A DNA stretch of 64,000 bases, from assembly GCA_044221315.1 (NCBI GenBank), contig JBGAPK010000004.1:139594-203593 (forward strand), given 5' to 3'. The notes beneath the pieces were generated by a model, which had not been told where the DNA came from, did no database searches, and was given only the letters and a program-made list of their open reading frames with translations. A program made the translations under genes and the position numbers. Source of the stretch: JAFEBO01 sp044221315 (GTDB lineage Bacteria > Planctomycetota > Phycisphaerae > Phycisphaerales > UBA1924). The stretch's first letter is position 1; each line of letters starts with the position of its first letter. Shown one piece after another: positions 42,933 through 51,371 of this stretch.

Positions 42933-45197
42933 GTGCACTCCACGCCTAGTCAACAAACCGCCACCCCCGATCGCCTCCGCGAAGTCCTCGTTAAGTACTG
43001 GGGCTTCGACGCCGTCCGCCCGCTTCAGAAGGAGGCGATCGCCGCGACCCTCGCCCACCGTGATTCCCTCGTCGTCATGCCCACCGGCGGCGGCAAATCT
43101 CTTTGCTATCAGCTTCCCCCGCTCCTCACCAACGAGACCACGCTCGTCATCAGCCCGCTCATCGCCCTCATGAAAGATCAGGTCGATGCCCTCCGCCTCA
43201 TCGGTGTCCCCGCCGCAGCGCTCAACAGCAGTCAGTCCGAGGATGAAGCGCTGCAAACCTGGAATGACCTGCGCGCCGGAAACCTCCGCCTCGTCTTCAT
43301 CGCGCCCGAACGCCTTTTCGTCGGCAACCTGATCGATCGCCTCCCCGATCTTGGAATCACGCACATCGCCGTCGACGAAGCCCACTGCATCAGCCAGTGG
43401 GGCCACGATTTTCGGCCGGAATACCGCCGGCTCTCCGAACTCCGCTCGCGTCTGCCCAAGGTCAGCCTCCAGGCGTTGACCGCAACTGCAACGCCGCGGG
43501 CCCGCGAAGACATCGTGCAGCAACTCGCACTCAAAGAACCCGCCAACATTGTCGGCGTCTTTGACCGCCCCAATCTCACCTATCGCGTCCATCAACGCAC
43601 GGATCTCGTCGGTCAGACCATCGAAGCGGTCGAACGCCACAAGGACGGCGCGACAATCGTCTACTGCATCAGCCGAAAAGACACAGAAGGCCTTGCCGAG
43701 GATCTCAAACGCCACAAGATCAAAGCCGCGGCATACCACGCCGGGCTCGCATCCAGCATCCGCCAGCGCGTGCAGGAACACTTCAAGCAGGAGCGGCTCG
43801 ATGTCGTCGTCGCCACCGTCGCCTTCGGCATGGGCATCGACCGATCCAACGTCCGCTGTGTGATCCACGCCGCGCTCCCCAAGAGTGTCGAGGCGTATCA
43901 GCAGGAGACCGGTCGCGCCGGGCGCGACGGCCTCCCGGCCGAGTGCCTGCTGCTTTATTCCGCCGCCGACGCAATGAAGTGGTCGCGCATTGTCGCTCTT
44001 TCTGCGCAGGAACACGAGACCGATCCCGCGCAGGTCGCACACCAACTCCATCTGCTGGAGGAACTCCGCCGACTCGTCACCGGCTCGCGCTGCCGGCATC
44101 GTGCTCTTTCCGAGTATTTCGGGCAGGAATACACGCCTCGCGCCGAAGGCGGCTGCGGCGCCTGCGACGTCTGCCTGCACGAGGCCGGGGCTGTGCCCGA
44201 TTCCACCGTCATCGCGCAGAAAATCCTCTCCTGCGTCTTCCGCGCGGCGGGAGGCGATTCCGATCGTCCGGTGAACTACGGCGCCAAGCACATTGTCACA
44301 ATTCTCCGGGGGCGGGCCACCGCCGAAGTTACGCGGCGCGGGCACCATCAGCTCTCCACCTTCGGCCTTCTCGCAAATGTCCCTGCCGACACGCTCAGCA
44401 ATTACATCGATCAACTTGTCGATGCGGGCTTGCTCGGCCGCGAACAAGGTCAATACCCCACTCTCTATCTGACCACGCAGTCGCGCCAGGTCCTCAAGGG
44501 GCAACTCCAGGCCGAACTTCGGGCGACCCATACGAGCGAATCGTTCGGTGAAGCTGCGGCCGCGGGCGGCGAAACCACGACCGCCCCGTTCGACACCGGC
44601 GTCTTCGAGCGACTCCGCGAACTCCGGCGCGAGATCGCCACCGAGCGTGCCGTGCCCGCGTACATCATTTTTGGCGACGCCGCGCTTCAGGACATGGCGC
44701 GCGTGCGTCCCACCACCATGGACTCCTTCTCCCTCGTCCGCGGCGTCGGCGAGCGAAAGGCCGCCGAGTTCGGAGCGCAGTTCACCGCCATCATCGCGGA
44801 ATACTGCCGCATCCACAACGTCAGCACCGACCAGACCCCGACGGATCGCCCGCGGCGGGTCCGCACGGGTCCGCGGTTGAACGGAAAATCTCCGGCCAAG
44901 CAGCGCAGTTTCGCGATGTTCGATGCGGGTCGTCCAATTGCAGAAGTCGCCCGCGAAGTCGGCCTTACCACCGGCACCATCGCCGAGCACCTCGCCCACT
45001 ACATCGAAGAGCGCCGCCCCAAGGACATCTCCGCCTGGGTCGATCCTGTCACCTATGAGCTCATTTCGTCCACCGCCTCCAAACTCAACGCCGACAAGTT
45101 GAAGCCCGTCTTCGAACACCTTGGCGGCAAAGTTCCTTACGAGACCATCCGCGTCACCCTCACCCACAAGCTCGGCGCCCGGCCGCTCGGCTGGTGA
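42933..45197 (+). CDS. recQ: ATP-dependent DNA helicase RecQ
   Basis: A 754-aa RecQ-family helicase. Motif I is MPTGGGKSLCYQLPPLL, motif II with its aromatic-rich loop is VDEAHCISQWGHDFRPEY, and ATVAFGMGIDRSNVR and QETGRAGRDGLPAECLLLY are motifs V and VI. The RQC zinc site uses GSRCRHRALSEYF and CGACDVC. A winged helix and then an HRDC domain (ERLRELRREIATERAVPAYI) follow, and the last 100 residues form an extra helical region seen in longer RecQ proteins. It unwinds DNA during recombination and repair. It starts at GTG 42933. Confidence 0.95.
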   Translation: MHSTPSQQTATPDRLREVLVKYWGFDAVRPLQKEAIAATLAHRDSLVVMPTGGGKSLCYQLPPLLTNETTLVISPLIALMKDQVDALRLIGVPAAALNSSQSEDEALQTWNDLRAGNLRLVFIAPERLFVGNLIDRLPDLGITHIAVDEAHCISQWGHDFRPEYRRLSELRSRLPKVSLQALTATATPRAREDIVQQLALKEPANIVGVFDRPNLTYRVHQRTDLVGQTIEAVERHKDGATIVYCISRKDTEGLAEDLKRHKIKAAAYHAGLASSIRQRVQEHFKQERLDVVVATVAFGMGIDRSNVRCVIHAALPKSVEAYQQETGRAGRDGLPAECLLLYSAADAMKWSRIVALSAQEHETDPAQVAHQLHLLEELRRLVTGSRCRHRALSEYFGQEYTPRAEGGCGACDVCLHEAGAVPDSTVIAQKILSCVFRAAGGDSDRPVNYGAKHIVTILRGRATAEVTRRGHHQLSTFGLLANVPADTLSNYIDQLVDAGLLGREQGQYPTLYLTTQSRQVLKGQLQAELRATHTSESFGEAAAAGGETTTAPFDTGVFERLRELRREIATERAVPAYIIFGDAALQDMARVRPTTMDSFSLVRGVGERKAAEFGAQFTAIIAEYCRIHNVSTDQTPTDRPRRVRTGPRLNGKSPAKQRSFAMFDAGRPIAEVAREVGLTTGTIAEHLAHYIEERRPKDISAWVDPVTYELISSTASKLNADKLKPVFEHLGGKVPYETIRVTLTHKLGARPLGW

Positions 45198-45501
45198 TTG
45201 GCGACAACGAGCGGTCGCGATCCGATCGATCGGTCTCCCAAAGGACTTTCCCGCGCATTCTGTTCACTGAACCGAACAATCCCTCGCGTGCGTCGTGTCG
45301 CCCGGCGATCTGGGAAGCTGGTTTGCATGTCGCTCGCGAGCAGGACCATCAGGCAGCCTCATCTTGGCTGCCGCAGAACTGAATAAATCGTGCGACGCGA
45401 TGGAAGTCGATCTCGCTCTTCGCTAGAGTGATTCGCCCGGCCGCCGCGGTCCCGCAGACCCCACACAACGCGGCGACAGGACTTAAGAAAAGGAGGAGTT
45501 C
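45198..45501. other. Intergenic region upstream of a secreted protein gene
   Basis: This 304-bp stretch has no coding frame of note. Its end carries AAAAGGAGGAG, the ribosome site of the gene at 45502. I see no clear terminator for recQ. Confidence 0.4.
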
Positions 45502-46185
45502 ATGATTTGCACGCAACCTCTGGTTTCGCTGCTCGGTGTTTGTGTTGCGCTGACGCCGCTGGTCCGAGCGGACGATCTCAGCCCGCCGTGGTATCGCGGG
45601 CACACCCTGAGCACCCGATCGGTCTGGGAGTTCACGCAACCTCCCACGAGTTTCTTCGACATCTATGCGGACTCGTTCTCCTCGGTCGCGGGCCCGCCGC
45701 AGTATCCTCTTTGGTCCGGCTTCCCCGCCAAGGCGGAAGTGGACGATGCGGCCAACTGGTCGTGGACGCAGGGTGACGGTGACGGCGGCCTGACGCTCGC
45801 GCCGGGCGTTTCTTCCGCATCCATCGGATTCAAGATCCCCAACTTTGTTGACGACTTGGACACCAAGCTCCTGCGCGTCCAGATCACATGGCACGTGGCG
45901 CTTCCGCCAATCGTCACGGGCGTGACCGGATACAACTGGCTCGGCTTCGGAAACTACATCCCGTTCCCGGGTACACAGACCGGCTCGGTGATCGTGTCCA
46001 CGTCCCACTTCTACGAGGACTGGATCATCCACCCGAACCCAAACTGGGATCTCGTCTCGATCAGCATGGGCGCCGGAACCATCCTCGACGAGGTGGTGAT
46101 CGATACGGTCTCGATCCCGTCCGGCGGAACAGCACCGCTGCTCCTTTCCGGTTGTCTGTTGCTCGCTCGCCGCGCTCGACGCTGA
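45502..46185 (+). CDS. Secreted protein with short C-terminal hydrophobic/Arg tail
   Basis: A 227-aa protein of unknown function with a signal peptide (MICTQPLVSLLGVCVALTPL, cleavage likely after VRA). The body is aromatic-rich and beta-like, with paired Pro/Gly loops. It ends SGGTAPLLLSGCLLLARRAR plus R: a short hydrophobic helix and an Arg cluster as in PEP-CTERM proteins, but without the PAPGS motif seen in the other two. GGAGGAG six bases before ATG 45502 is a strong site. Processing by an exosortase-like system is only a suggestion. Confidence 0.78.
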   Translation: MICTQPLVSLLGVCVALTPLVRADDLSPPWYRGHTLSTRSVWEFTQPPTSFFDIYADSFSSVAGPPQYPLWSGFPAKAEVDDAANWSWTQGDGDGGLTLAPGVSSASIGFKIPNFVDDLDTKLLRVQITWHVALPPIVTGVTGYNWLGFGNYIPFPGTQTGSVIVSTSHFYEDWIIHPNPNWDLVSISMGAGTILDEVVIDTVSIPSGGTAPLLLSGCLLLARRARR

Positions 46186-46366
46186 TACCGCTTCCGGGCG
46201 AGCCAGTTTCTGGTCCAGCGCCGCACCCACGATGCGCGGCGCTATGCAACCGCACCTGCACGGCTTCTCAGGCTGACCGCAGGCCAATGCGGCCCGGACG
46301 CGTCTTGCGCGGGTCGGCCCGCCGGAAACTGCTCGGCCGGATGCGCCCGACCCGATACTGCGCACT

Positions 46367-46921
46367 ATGGAGTCAGGACCGAACGGCAAGCTTCTCCAAC
46401 TCGTTCCCGCAGGTTCGGCCGCCCGCGTCGCCGAGCGCTGTTTCCGGCGCGAGCGCGTCCGCATCCGGCGCCGCCTGCCCGCCGCCATTATCCAGCACAT
46501 CGGCGCCACCGCGATCCGCGGCATGCCCACCAAGGGCGACCTCGACATCGTCGTCCGCGTTGATCCGTCGGGCTTCGCCGATGCCGAGCAAGCACTTGCC
46601 CGGCTCTACTTTCGAAACTATGGAAGCACCCGTTCTCCCGCCTTCGCCTCCTTCAAAGACGATCGCTCGTCCCCGCCACTGGGCGTCCAACTCGTAGCCA
46701 TCGGCAGCGAACACGACGATTTTGACCTGCTCCGCGATCAGTTCCGCGTCAGCGCCTCCAGCCGTCGCGCCATCGCCCGCCTCAAGAAACGATTCCACAA
46801 CCGCTCGATGCGACGCTATCGCGACGCCAAATCAGCGCTGATCGCGACCCTTGCCGCAAAAGAGCCCCTCGCAAGCCTTCTGGCGGCACGGCGCAGCGGG
46901 GCAAACAACCCCAAACACTAG
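46367..46921 (+). CDS. GrpB family protein (UPF0157, nucleotidyltransferase-like)
   Basis: A 184-aa protein. IIQHIGATAIRGMPTKGDLD followed by IVVRV is the GrpB signature, in which the Gly-rich turn and GDLDI carry the acidic residues of a nucleotidyltransferase-like fold. SEHDDFDLLRDQFRVSAS and RRYRDAKSALIATLAAK complete the usual layout, so it is full length. The role of the family is unknown. It lies between a secreted protein gene and gap on the same strand. Confidence 0.85.
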   Translation: MESGPNGKLLQLVPAGSAARVAERCFRRERVRIRRRLPAAIIQHIGATAIRGMPTKGDLDIVVRVDPSGFADAEQALARLYFRNYGSTRSPAFASFKDDRSSPPLGVQLVAIGSEHDDFDLLRDQFRVSASSRRAIARLKKRFHNRSMRRYRDAKSALIATLAAKEPLASLLAARRSGANNPKH

Positions 46922-47044
46922 AAAGCCAACAGACAACTTTCCTAGAATCGCCGGCACACTCACGGGCCCCGCGAAAAGGCCCGCAAGTTCACGTGCGGTT
47001 CTCCCGGGCCGCCCAAACGGCCCGATTTGGAAGGGAAGTACGCC

Positions 47045-48079
47045 ATGGCTATCCGCGTCGGAATCAACGGCTTCGGTCGCATCGGTCGCCTCGTTTACCG
47101 TATGGGATTCGAGCAGGGAATCGAGTTCGTCGCCGTCAACGATCTCGTCCCCGCCGACAATCTCGCGTACCTGCTCAAGTACGACACCATGCACCGCCAG
47201 TTCATGGTCAAGGGCGCCCCGGTCACGACCAGCGCCACTGAGAATTCGTTCACCGTCAACGGCTTCACCACCAAGACCTCGGCCGAGAAGGACCCCGGCA
47301 AGCTCCCGTGGAAGGATCTGGGCGTCCACTACGTGCTCGAGTCCACCGGCCTCTTCACCGACTTCGAGAAGGCCAGCGCCCACATCAACGCCGGCGCCAA
47401 GCGCGTCGTAATCAGCGCCCCGACCAAGAGCGAACCGGACAAGGTGCCCACGATCGTCCTGGGCGTCAATCACGAGACCCTCGACCTCAAGCACACCATC
47501 ATCAGCAACGCGAGTTGCACCACCAACTGCCTCGCCCCCGTCGCCAAGGTCATCGTCGATAACTTCGGCCTTGATGAGGGTCTCATGACCACCATTCATG
47601 CCGCCACTGCAACACAGCCGACGCAGGACGGCCCGTCCAAGAAGGACTGGCGCGGCGGGCGCAACGCCTACCAGAACATCATCCCGGCCAGCACCGGCGC
47701 CGCCAAGGCCGTCGCTCTCGCCATCCCCGCGATCAAGGGCAAGCTCACCGGCATGTCCTTCCGCGTCCCCACGGCCGATGTTTCGGTGGTGGATCTCACC
47801 TTCAAGACCGGCAAGGACACCAGCCTCGCCGAGATCAATAAGGCGATGAAGACGGCCTCCGAGGGTTCGATGAAGGGCATTCTCGGCTACACCGACGAGG
47901 AAGTCGTCAGCAGCGACTTCATCAGCGATCGCCGCTCGTCCATCTACGACGCCAAGGCCGGCATCGAACTCAACAAGCGGTTCTTCAAGATCGTCAGCTG
48001 GTACGACAACGAAGCCGGTTACGCCGCCCGCTGCGTCGATCTCATCAAGTACCTCGCCAACAAGGACGGCATCAAGTAA
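47045..48079 (+). CDS. gap: Glyceraldehyde-3-phosphate dehydrogenase, type I
   Basis: A 344-aa glycolytic enzyme. IRVGINGFGRIGRLVYR is the NAD-binding start, the catalytic Cys is 158 in SNASCTTNCLAP, and TATQPTQDGPSKKDWRGGR and SWYDNEAGYAARCVDLI are the conserved substrate loop and C-terminus. It oxidises and phosphorylates glyceraldehyde 3-phosphate. GGAAGGGAA lies upstream of ATG 47045; the frame's earlier ATG at 47027 adds only six residues. A strong terminator follows. No other glycolytic gene is adjacent. Confidence 0.97.
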   Translation: MAIRVGINGFGRIGRLVYRMGFEQGIEFVAVNDLVPADNLAYLLKYDTMHRQFMVKGAPVTTSATENSFTVNGFTTKTSAEKDPGKLPWKDLGVHYVLESTGLFTDFEKASAHINAGAKRVVISAPTKSEPDKVPTIVLGVNHETLDLKHTIISNASCTTNCLAPVAKVIVDNFGLDEGLMTTIHAATATQPTQDGPSKKDWRGGRNAYQNIIPASTGAAKAVALAIPAIKGKLTGMSFRVPTADVSVVDLTFKTGKDTSLAEINKAMKTASEGSMKGILGYTDEEVVSSDFISDRRSSIYDAKAGIELNKRFFKIVSWYDNEAGYAARCVDLIKYLANKDGIK

Positions 48080-48102
48080 TCAAGCCCGCTCATTGCACGC
48101 AC

Positions 48103-48132
48103 AAAAGGCCCCGCTATTTGCGGGGCTTTTTT
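48103..48132 (+). terminator. Rho-independent terminator of gap
   Basis: Stem GCCCCGC/GCGGGGC with loop TATTT, preceded by AAAAG and followed by TTTTTT, 24 bp after the gap stop. Confidence 0.9.
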
Positions 48133-48280
48133 CTGAAGTCCCCTCGCGGCGGCAAGGGGCCGAGCGTGGACGCGGGCCAGTCGTCCGGCTGGGCATGTAA
48201 CCACGGAAAGACCCGCACAATCCGCAAGCCCGGCTTTTTCGCGCTCGCTTCCCGGACGATGAAGGTCCGGGAGTGTGTCC

Positions 48281-48739
48281 ATGAGCAGAGTTATCGTGTG
48301 TGTGCTGTCGGCGGGCCTTTGCATGCTGGGAGGCTGTGCCGCCCTCCTTCCGATCGCCGGTGCCCTTGCCCTGAAAGAAGCCGCCGACCGCTACGACGCA
48401 TTGGATGCCAAGCCAGCCGTCGCGGCAAAGTCCGCATCATCATCCACGCCGGTCCCGGCGCCGGCCCAGGTTGCCGCCAAGCCCGCGCCGAACGCGGCTC
48501 AGCCGACGGCCGGTGCGGGCGGCGCTGTCGCCTGCACGCCCGAGACTTCGGCGCTGGCCAAGCAGAAGGCCGAAACCGTGACCACGGCCGCCGCCGCCAT
48601 CCCGACGTCAACCGACGGCGCGGCAACTTCCGCGACCAACTCCGCCGCCCGAATCCTCGCGACGGCATTGCGCCGCTTGCCCTCGCCGCCGCCCGGACCC
48701 GCGGGGCAAACTCCTGCGGAGCCGGCGAAAAACGACTAG
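48281..48739 (+). CDS. Small Ala/Pro-rich lipoprotein, unknown function
   Basis: A 152-aa protein with a signal peptide and lipobox (VLSAGLCMLGGCAAL), so it is probably lipid-anchored. The rest is low-complexity Ala/Pro/Thr with short charged stretches and one Cys, probably extended or disordered. No family is recognised. GGGAG seven bases before ATG 48281 supports the start. It is converging on the GH31 gene with 12 bp between stops, and is separated from gap by a terminator. Confidence 0.65.
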   Translation: MSRVIVCVLSAGLCMLGGCAALLPIAGALALKEAADRYDALDAKPAVAAKSASSSTPVPAPAQVAAKPAPNAAQPTAGAGGAVACTPETSALAKQKAETVTTAAAAIPTSTDGAATSATNSAARILATALRRLPSPPPGPAGQTPAEPAKND

Positions 48740-48751
48740 CGCGATCGCTGC

Positions 48752-51043
48752 TCAGCGAACGACCACGCGCACCTCCGCGCCGTCAACGCCCTCGCCGGTG
48801 AATTCCTTGCCCTTGTGCAGGACTCGCACATTCACCTTCCGCTCGGGCCGTGCCCGTTTCCCCTCGGCCTTCTCGACCGACACAACCAGCGTGCGCCCGC
48901 CCTCCAGCTTCGCCGAGTATTTGGTCAGCAGGTAGTCGCCGGTTTTGTAACCCCATCCGTCCCCCGCGTCTTCGTACAGCGTGCCCGTTGCCGTTCCGTT
49001 GTCGTCGGGATTGACAATCAGCGTGATGGGCCCCCCACCCTCCTTGGTGTCCTGATCCACCCACTGCATCACCGGGCCCGTCGGCACGATTGCTCCGGGG
49101 CGCAGCGCCAGCCGCGGCAGATCCGGATTCGCCTGCTCCGGCGAATCCGACTTCGTGAAGTCAAACCTCGCCCAATTCCCCTTCGGGAAGGCGGCCACTC
49201 GGGATCGATCCGGCGTCATGTCCGGCGAAACCAGCACGTCATTGCCGAGCAGGAACGAATCGTCCTCGCTCCGCAGCGCCGGGTCTTTCAGGTCGGCCCA
49301 ATACGCAGGGCGAATGACGGGCAATCCGTTCACGCTCGCTTCCTGGAAGAGCGTGTACAGGTACGGCATGAACCGCATCCGCCGATCGATCGCGTCGCGG
49401 CAGGTTTGCTCCACCTCCGGCCCGAACGCCCACGGCTCCTTCTGAATATTGCCCTTGCCCGTATGGCCGCGTGCGAAGGGCATCATCGCCCCAAACCCCA
49501 TCCAGCGCGCGAAGAGCTTGCCCTCCCCTCCCGCCGGCCCGTTGCCCGCAAAGCCGCCGATGTCCGGGCCCGCGAACGGCTGCCCGGAGAGGCCCATGTT
49601 GAGCGCCATCGGAACCGAATTCTCGAGGTGGAACCAGTTCGCGCTGTTGTCACCCGTCCACGTCGCCGCGTACCGATGTCCGCCGAGGAAATTTGCCCGG
49701 CTCAGCACGAACGGGCGCTTGTCCGGATTTGCCGCCATGATCCCCTCGCGGCTGGCCTTTACCATGAACATTCCGTACACGTTGTGATAGCGCAGGTGCG
49801 GCCCGTTTCCTCCCAAATCCGGATCTGCCCGATGCAGATTGTCGATCGGCATCGTCTTGGTTGGCACGTTGAACACCGCCGGCTCGTTCATGTCGTTCCA
49901 GATCCCATCGATCCCGTTCGCCATGAAGTCCTTGTACAGCCCGCCCCACCACTGGCGCGTTTCCTTACGCATGTAATCCGGGAAGACGCATTTGCCCGGC
50001 CAGACATCCCCGAAGTACGTCGTGCCGTCGGGCTTCTCGACCGGGTGCTTCCCCGCCATCGCCTGCTCGTACACGAAATAGCCGCCCTCCCGGAACTTGC
50101 TCGTGTCGGCGCCCACGCCCGGGTCGATCATCCACACGTTTTTGATCCCACGCTCGTGCAGCCAGGCGTTCAGCCCCTTGGGGTCGGGGAACTCCTTTTT
50201 GTCGAACGTGAAGATCCGGAACTGATCCATGTAGTCGATGTCCATCCAGATGACATCGCACGGGATCTTGCGTGACCGGAAACCCTCGGCAATCTCCTTC
50301 ACCTTCGTGTCCGGGTTGTACGAATACCGGCACTGGTGATATCCGAGCGCCCACTTCGGCGGCAGCGTAATCGTCCCGGTGAGCGCAGCAAGTTCCTTCA
50401 CGACTTCCTGCGGAGAATCCCGCTCGATCACGATCACCGGCGGCTTCGGCCCTCCGTCCACCGTGGCCACGATGTCACCGCCGCCAAGGCTCGGCAATGC
50501 GATCGTCATTCGGTACGTGCAGTCGATCATGATCCCGCGGCTCTTACCGTCCGGGCTCACGGCCAGAATCCACGGATGGCTCTGGTACAGGCTCGGGTTC
50601 GTGTCGTCGTATCCGTACGCGTCGGTGTTCCAGAGAGTCACGGTCCGCCCGTTGCGAAGCAACGGCCCCGAGACTGATCCCGTTCCGTAGAGCGAGACGC
50701 CCGGCTCGACCGCATACCGCACAACCGTCTTCTCGCCCTGCACCTCAAACCGCGGTGCCGCCGGGATTCGACCGTCGGTCGGACCGGGCGTCGGCCGCGG
50801 CTTCTGCAGAATGAGCGAGGGCAGAGCCTTCTCCATCGACTCCTGATCCGCGTAGAACAGATACACGCCCGCCCCGATCGGGCCCGAAACCCCCGGTGCC
50901 ATGCCCGACACGGACCCTGCCTCTACGGCGATCGCTACGGGCATGAGCGCCGCCGCCAACCCCGAGGCGATCGCGAGCACCGCCGTCGAACAACCCAGCC
51001 GAGCAACCAGTCCCAAGCACGTCCCACGATCAAGATTCCGCAT
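48752..51043 (-). CDS. Alpha-glucosidase, glycoside hydrolase family 31, exported
   Basis: A 763-aa GH31 enzyme. The N-terminal hydrophobic stretch (TAVLAIASGLAAALMPVAIA) indicates export. The N-terminal beta-sandwich (YAVEPGVSLYGTGSVSGPLL) is followed by the barrel with PCDVIWMDIDYMDQFRIFTF and the nucleophile Asp 384 in GIWNDMNEPAVF. TWTGDNSANWFHLENSVPMA and GFAGNGPAGGEGKLFARWM complete the active site, with the acid/base Asp probably in the GDNS segment. It would release glucose from the ends of alpha-glucans or oligosaccharides. GGAG precedes ATG 51043. It is divergent from the GH13 amylase. Confidence 0.92.
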   Translation of the reverse strand: MRNLDRGTCLGLVARLGCSTAVLAIASGLAAALMPVAIAVEAGSVSGMAPGVSGPIGAGVYLFYADQESMEKALPSLILQKPRPTPGPTDGRIPAAPRFEVQGEKTVVRYAVEPGVSLYGTGSVSGPLLRNGRTVTLWNTDAYGYDDTNPSLYQSHPWILAVSPDGKSRGIMIDCTYRMTIALPSLGGGDIVATVDGGPKPPVIVIERDSPQEVVKELAALTGTITLPPKWALGYHQCRYSYNPDTKVKEIAEGFRSRKIPCDVIWMDIDYMDQFRIFTFDKKEFPDPKGLNAWLHERGIKNVWMIDPGVGADTSKFREGGYFVYEQAMAGKHPVEKPDGTTYFGDVWPGKCVFPDYMRKETRQWWGGLYKDFMANGIDGIWNDMNEPAVFNVPTKTMPIDNLHRADPDLGGNGPHLRYHNVYGMFMVKASREGIMAANPDKRPFVLSRANFLGGHRYAATWTGDNSANWFHLENSVPMALNMGLSGQPFAGPDIGGFAGNGPAGGEGKLFARWMGFGAMMPFARGHTGKGNIQKEPWAFGPEVEQTCRDAIDRRMRFMPYLYTLFQEASVNGLPVIRPAYWADLKDPALRSEDDSFLLGNDVLVSPDMTPDRSRVAAFPKGNWARFDFTKSDSPEQANPDLPRLALRPGAIVPTGPVMQWVDQDTKEGGGPITLIVNPDDNGTATGTLYEDAGDGWGYKTGDYLLTKYSAKLEGGRTLVVSVEKAEGKRARPERKVNVRVLHKGKEFTGEGVDGAEVRVVVR

Positions 51044-51371
51044 CGGTGACTCTCCGTATTCCGCCCTGCCCGGGGCGGGACCGCAGTATGACGTCGCCAG
51101 AGCCAAACCTCAAGCCGGGGACCGAGAACGATGCCATAATCTCTCCCCGGCAAAGCAATTGGCTGTTGTCAGGGACGTTCGCACCCTGTATGTTGATAGT
51201 GGAGGAACGGGCGGCCATTCCCGGCCGTCAGCCGGATCGTCCAAACCGCCGGATGTATGTGCCGAACATTATTCTGCCCGTAAGCGTTTTTGCCCCGGGT
51301 TGACGATGGCGTTGGCTCGTACTCCCGGATCGCAAGATGAAACCGATTTCTGAGAGAGGAACCGTTCGATC
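51044..51371. other. Divergent promoter region between the GH31 and GH13 genes
   Basis: The 328-bp interval carries the leaders of both glycosidase genes, with ribosome sites GGAG (minus, near 51050) and GAGAGAGG (plus, near 51355). No operator-like palindrome stands out by eye. Shared regulation of the two enzymes is plausible but not shown. Confidence 0.4.

Noticed and set aside
42927..45167. A 746-codon minus-strand frame opposite recQ
   Set aside because: RecQ helicase motifs cover the whole plus-strand gene. The antisense product is low-complexity Gly/Val/Asp-rich.
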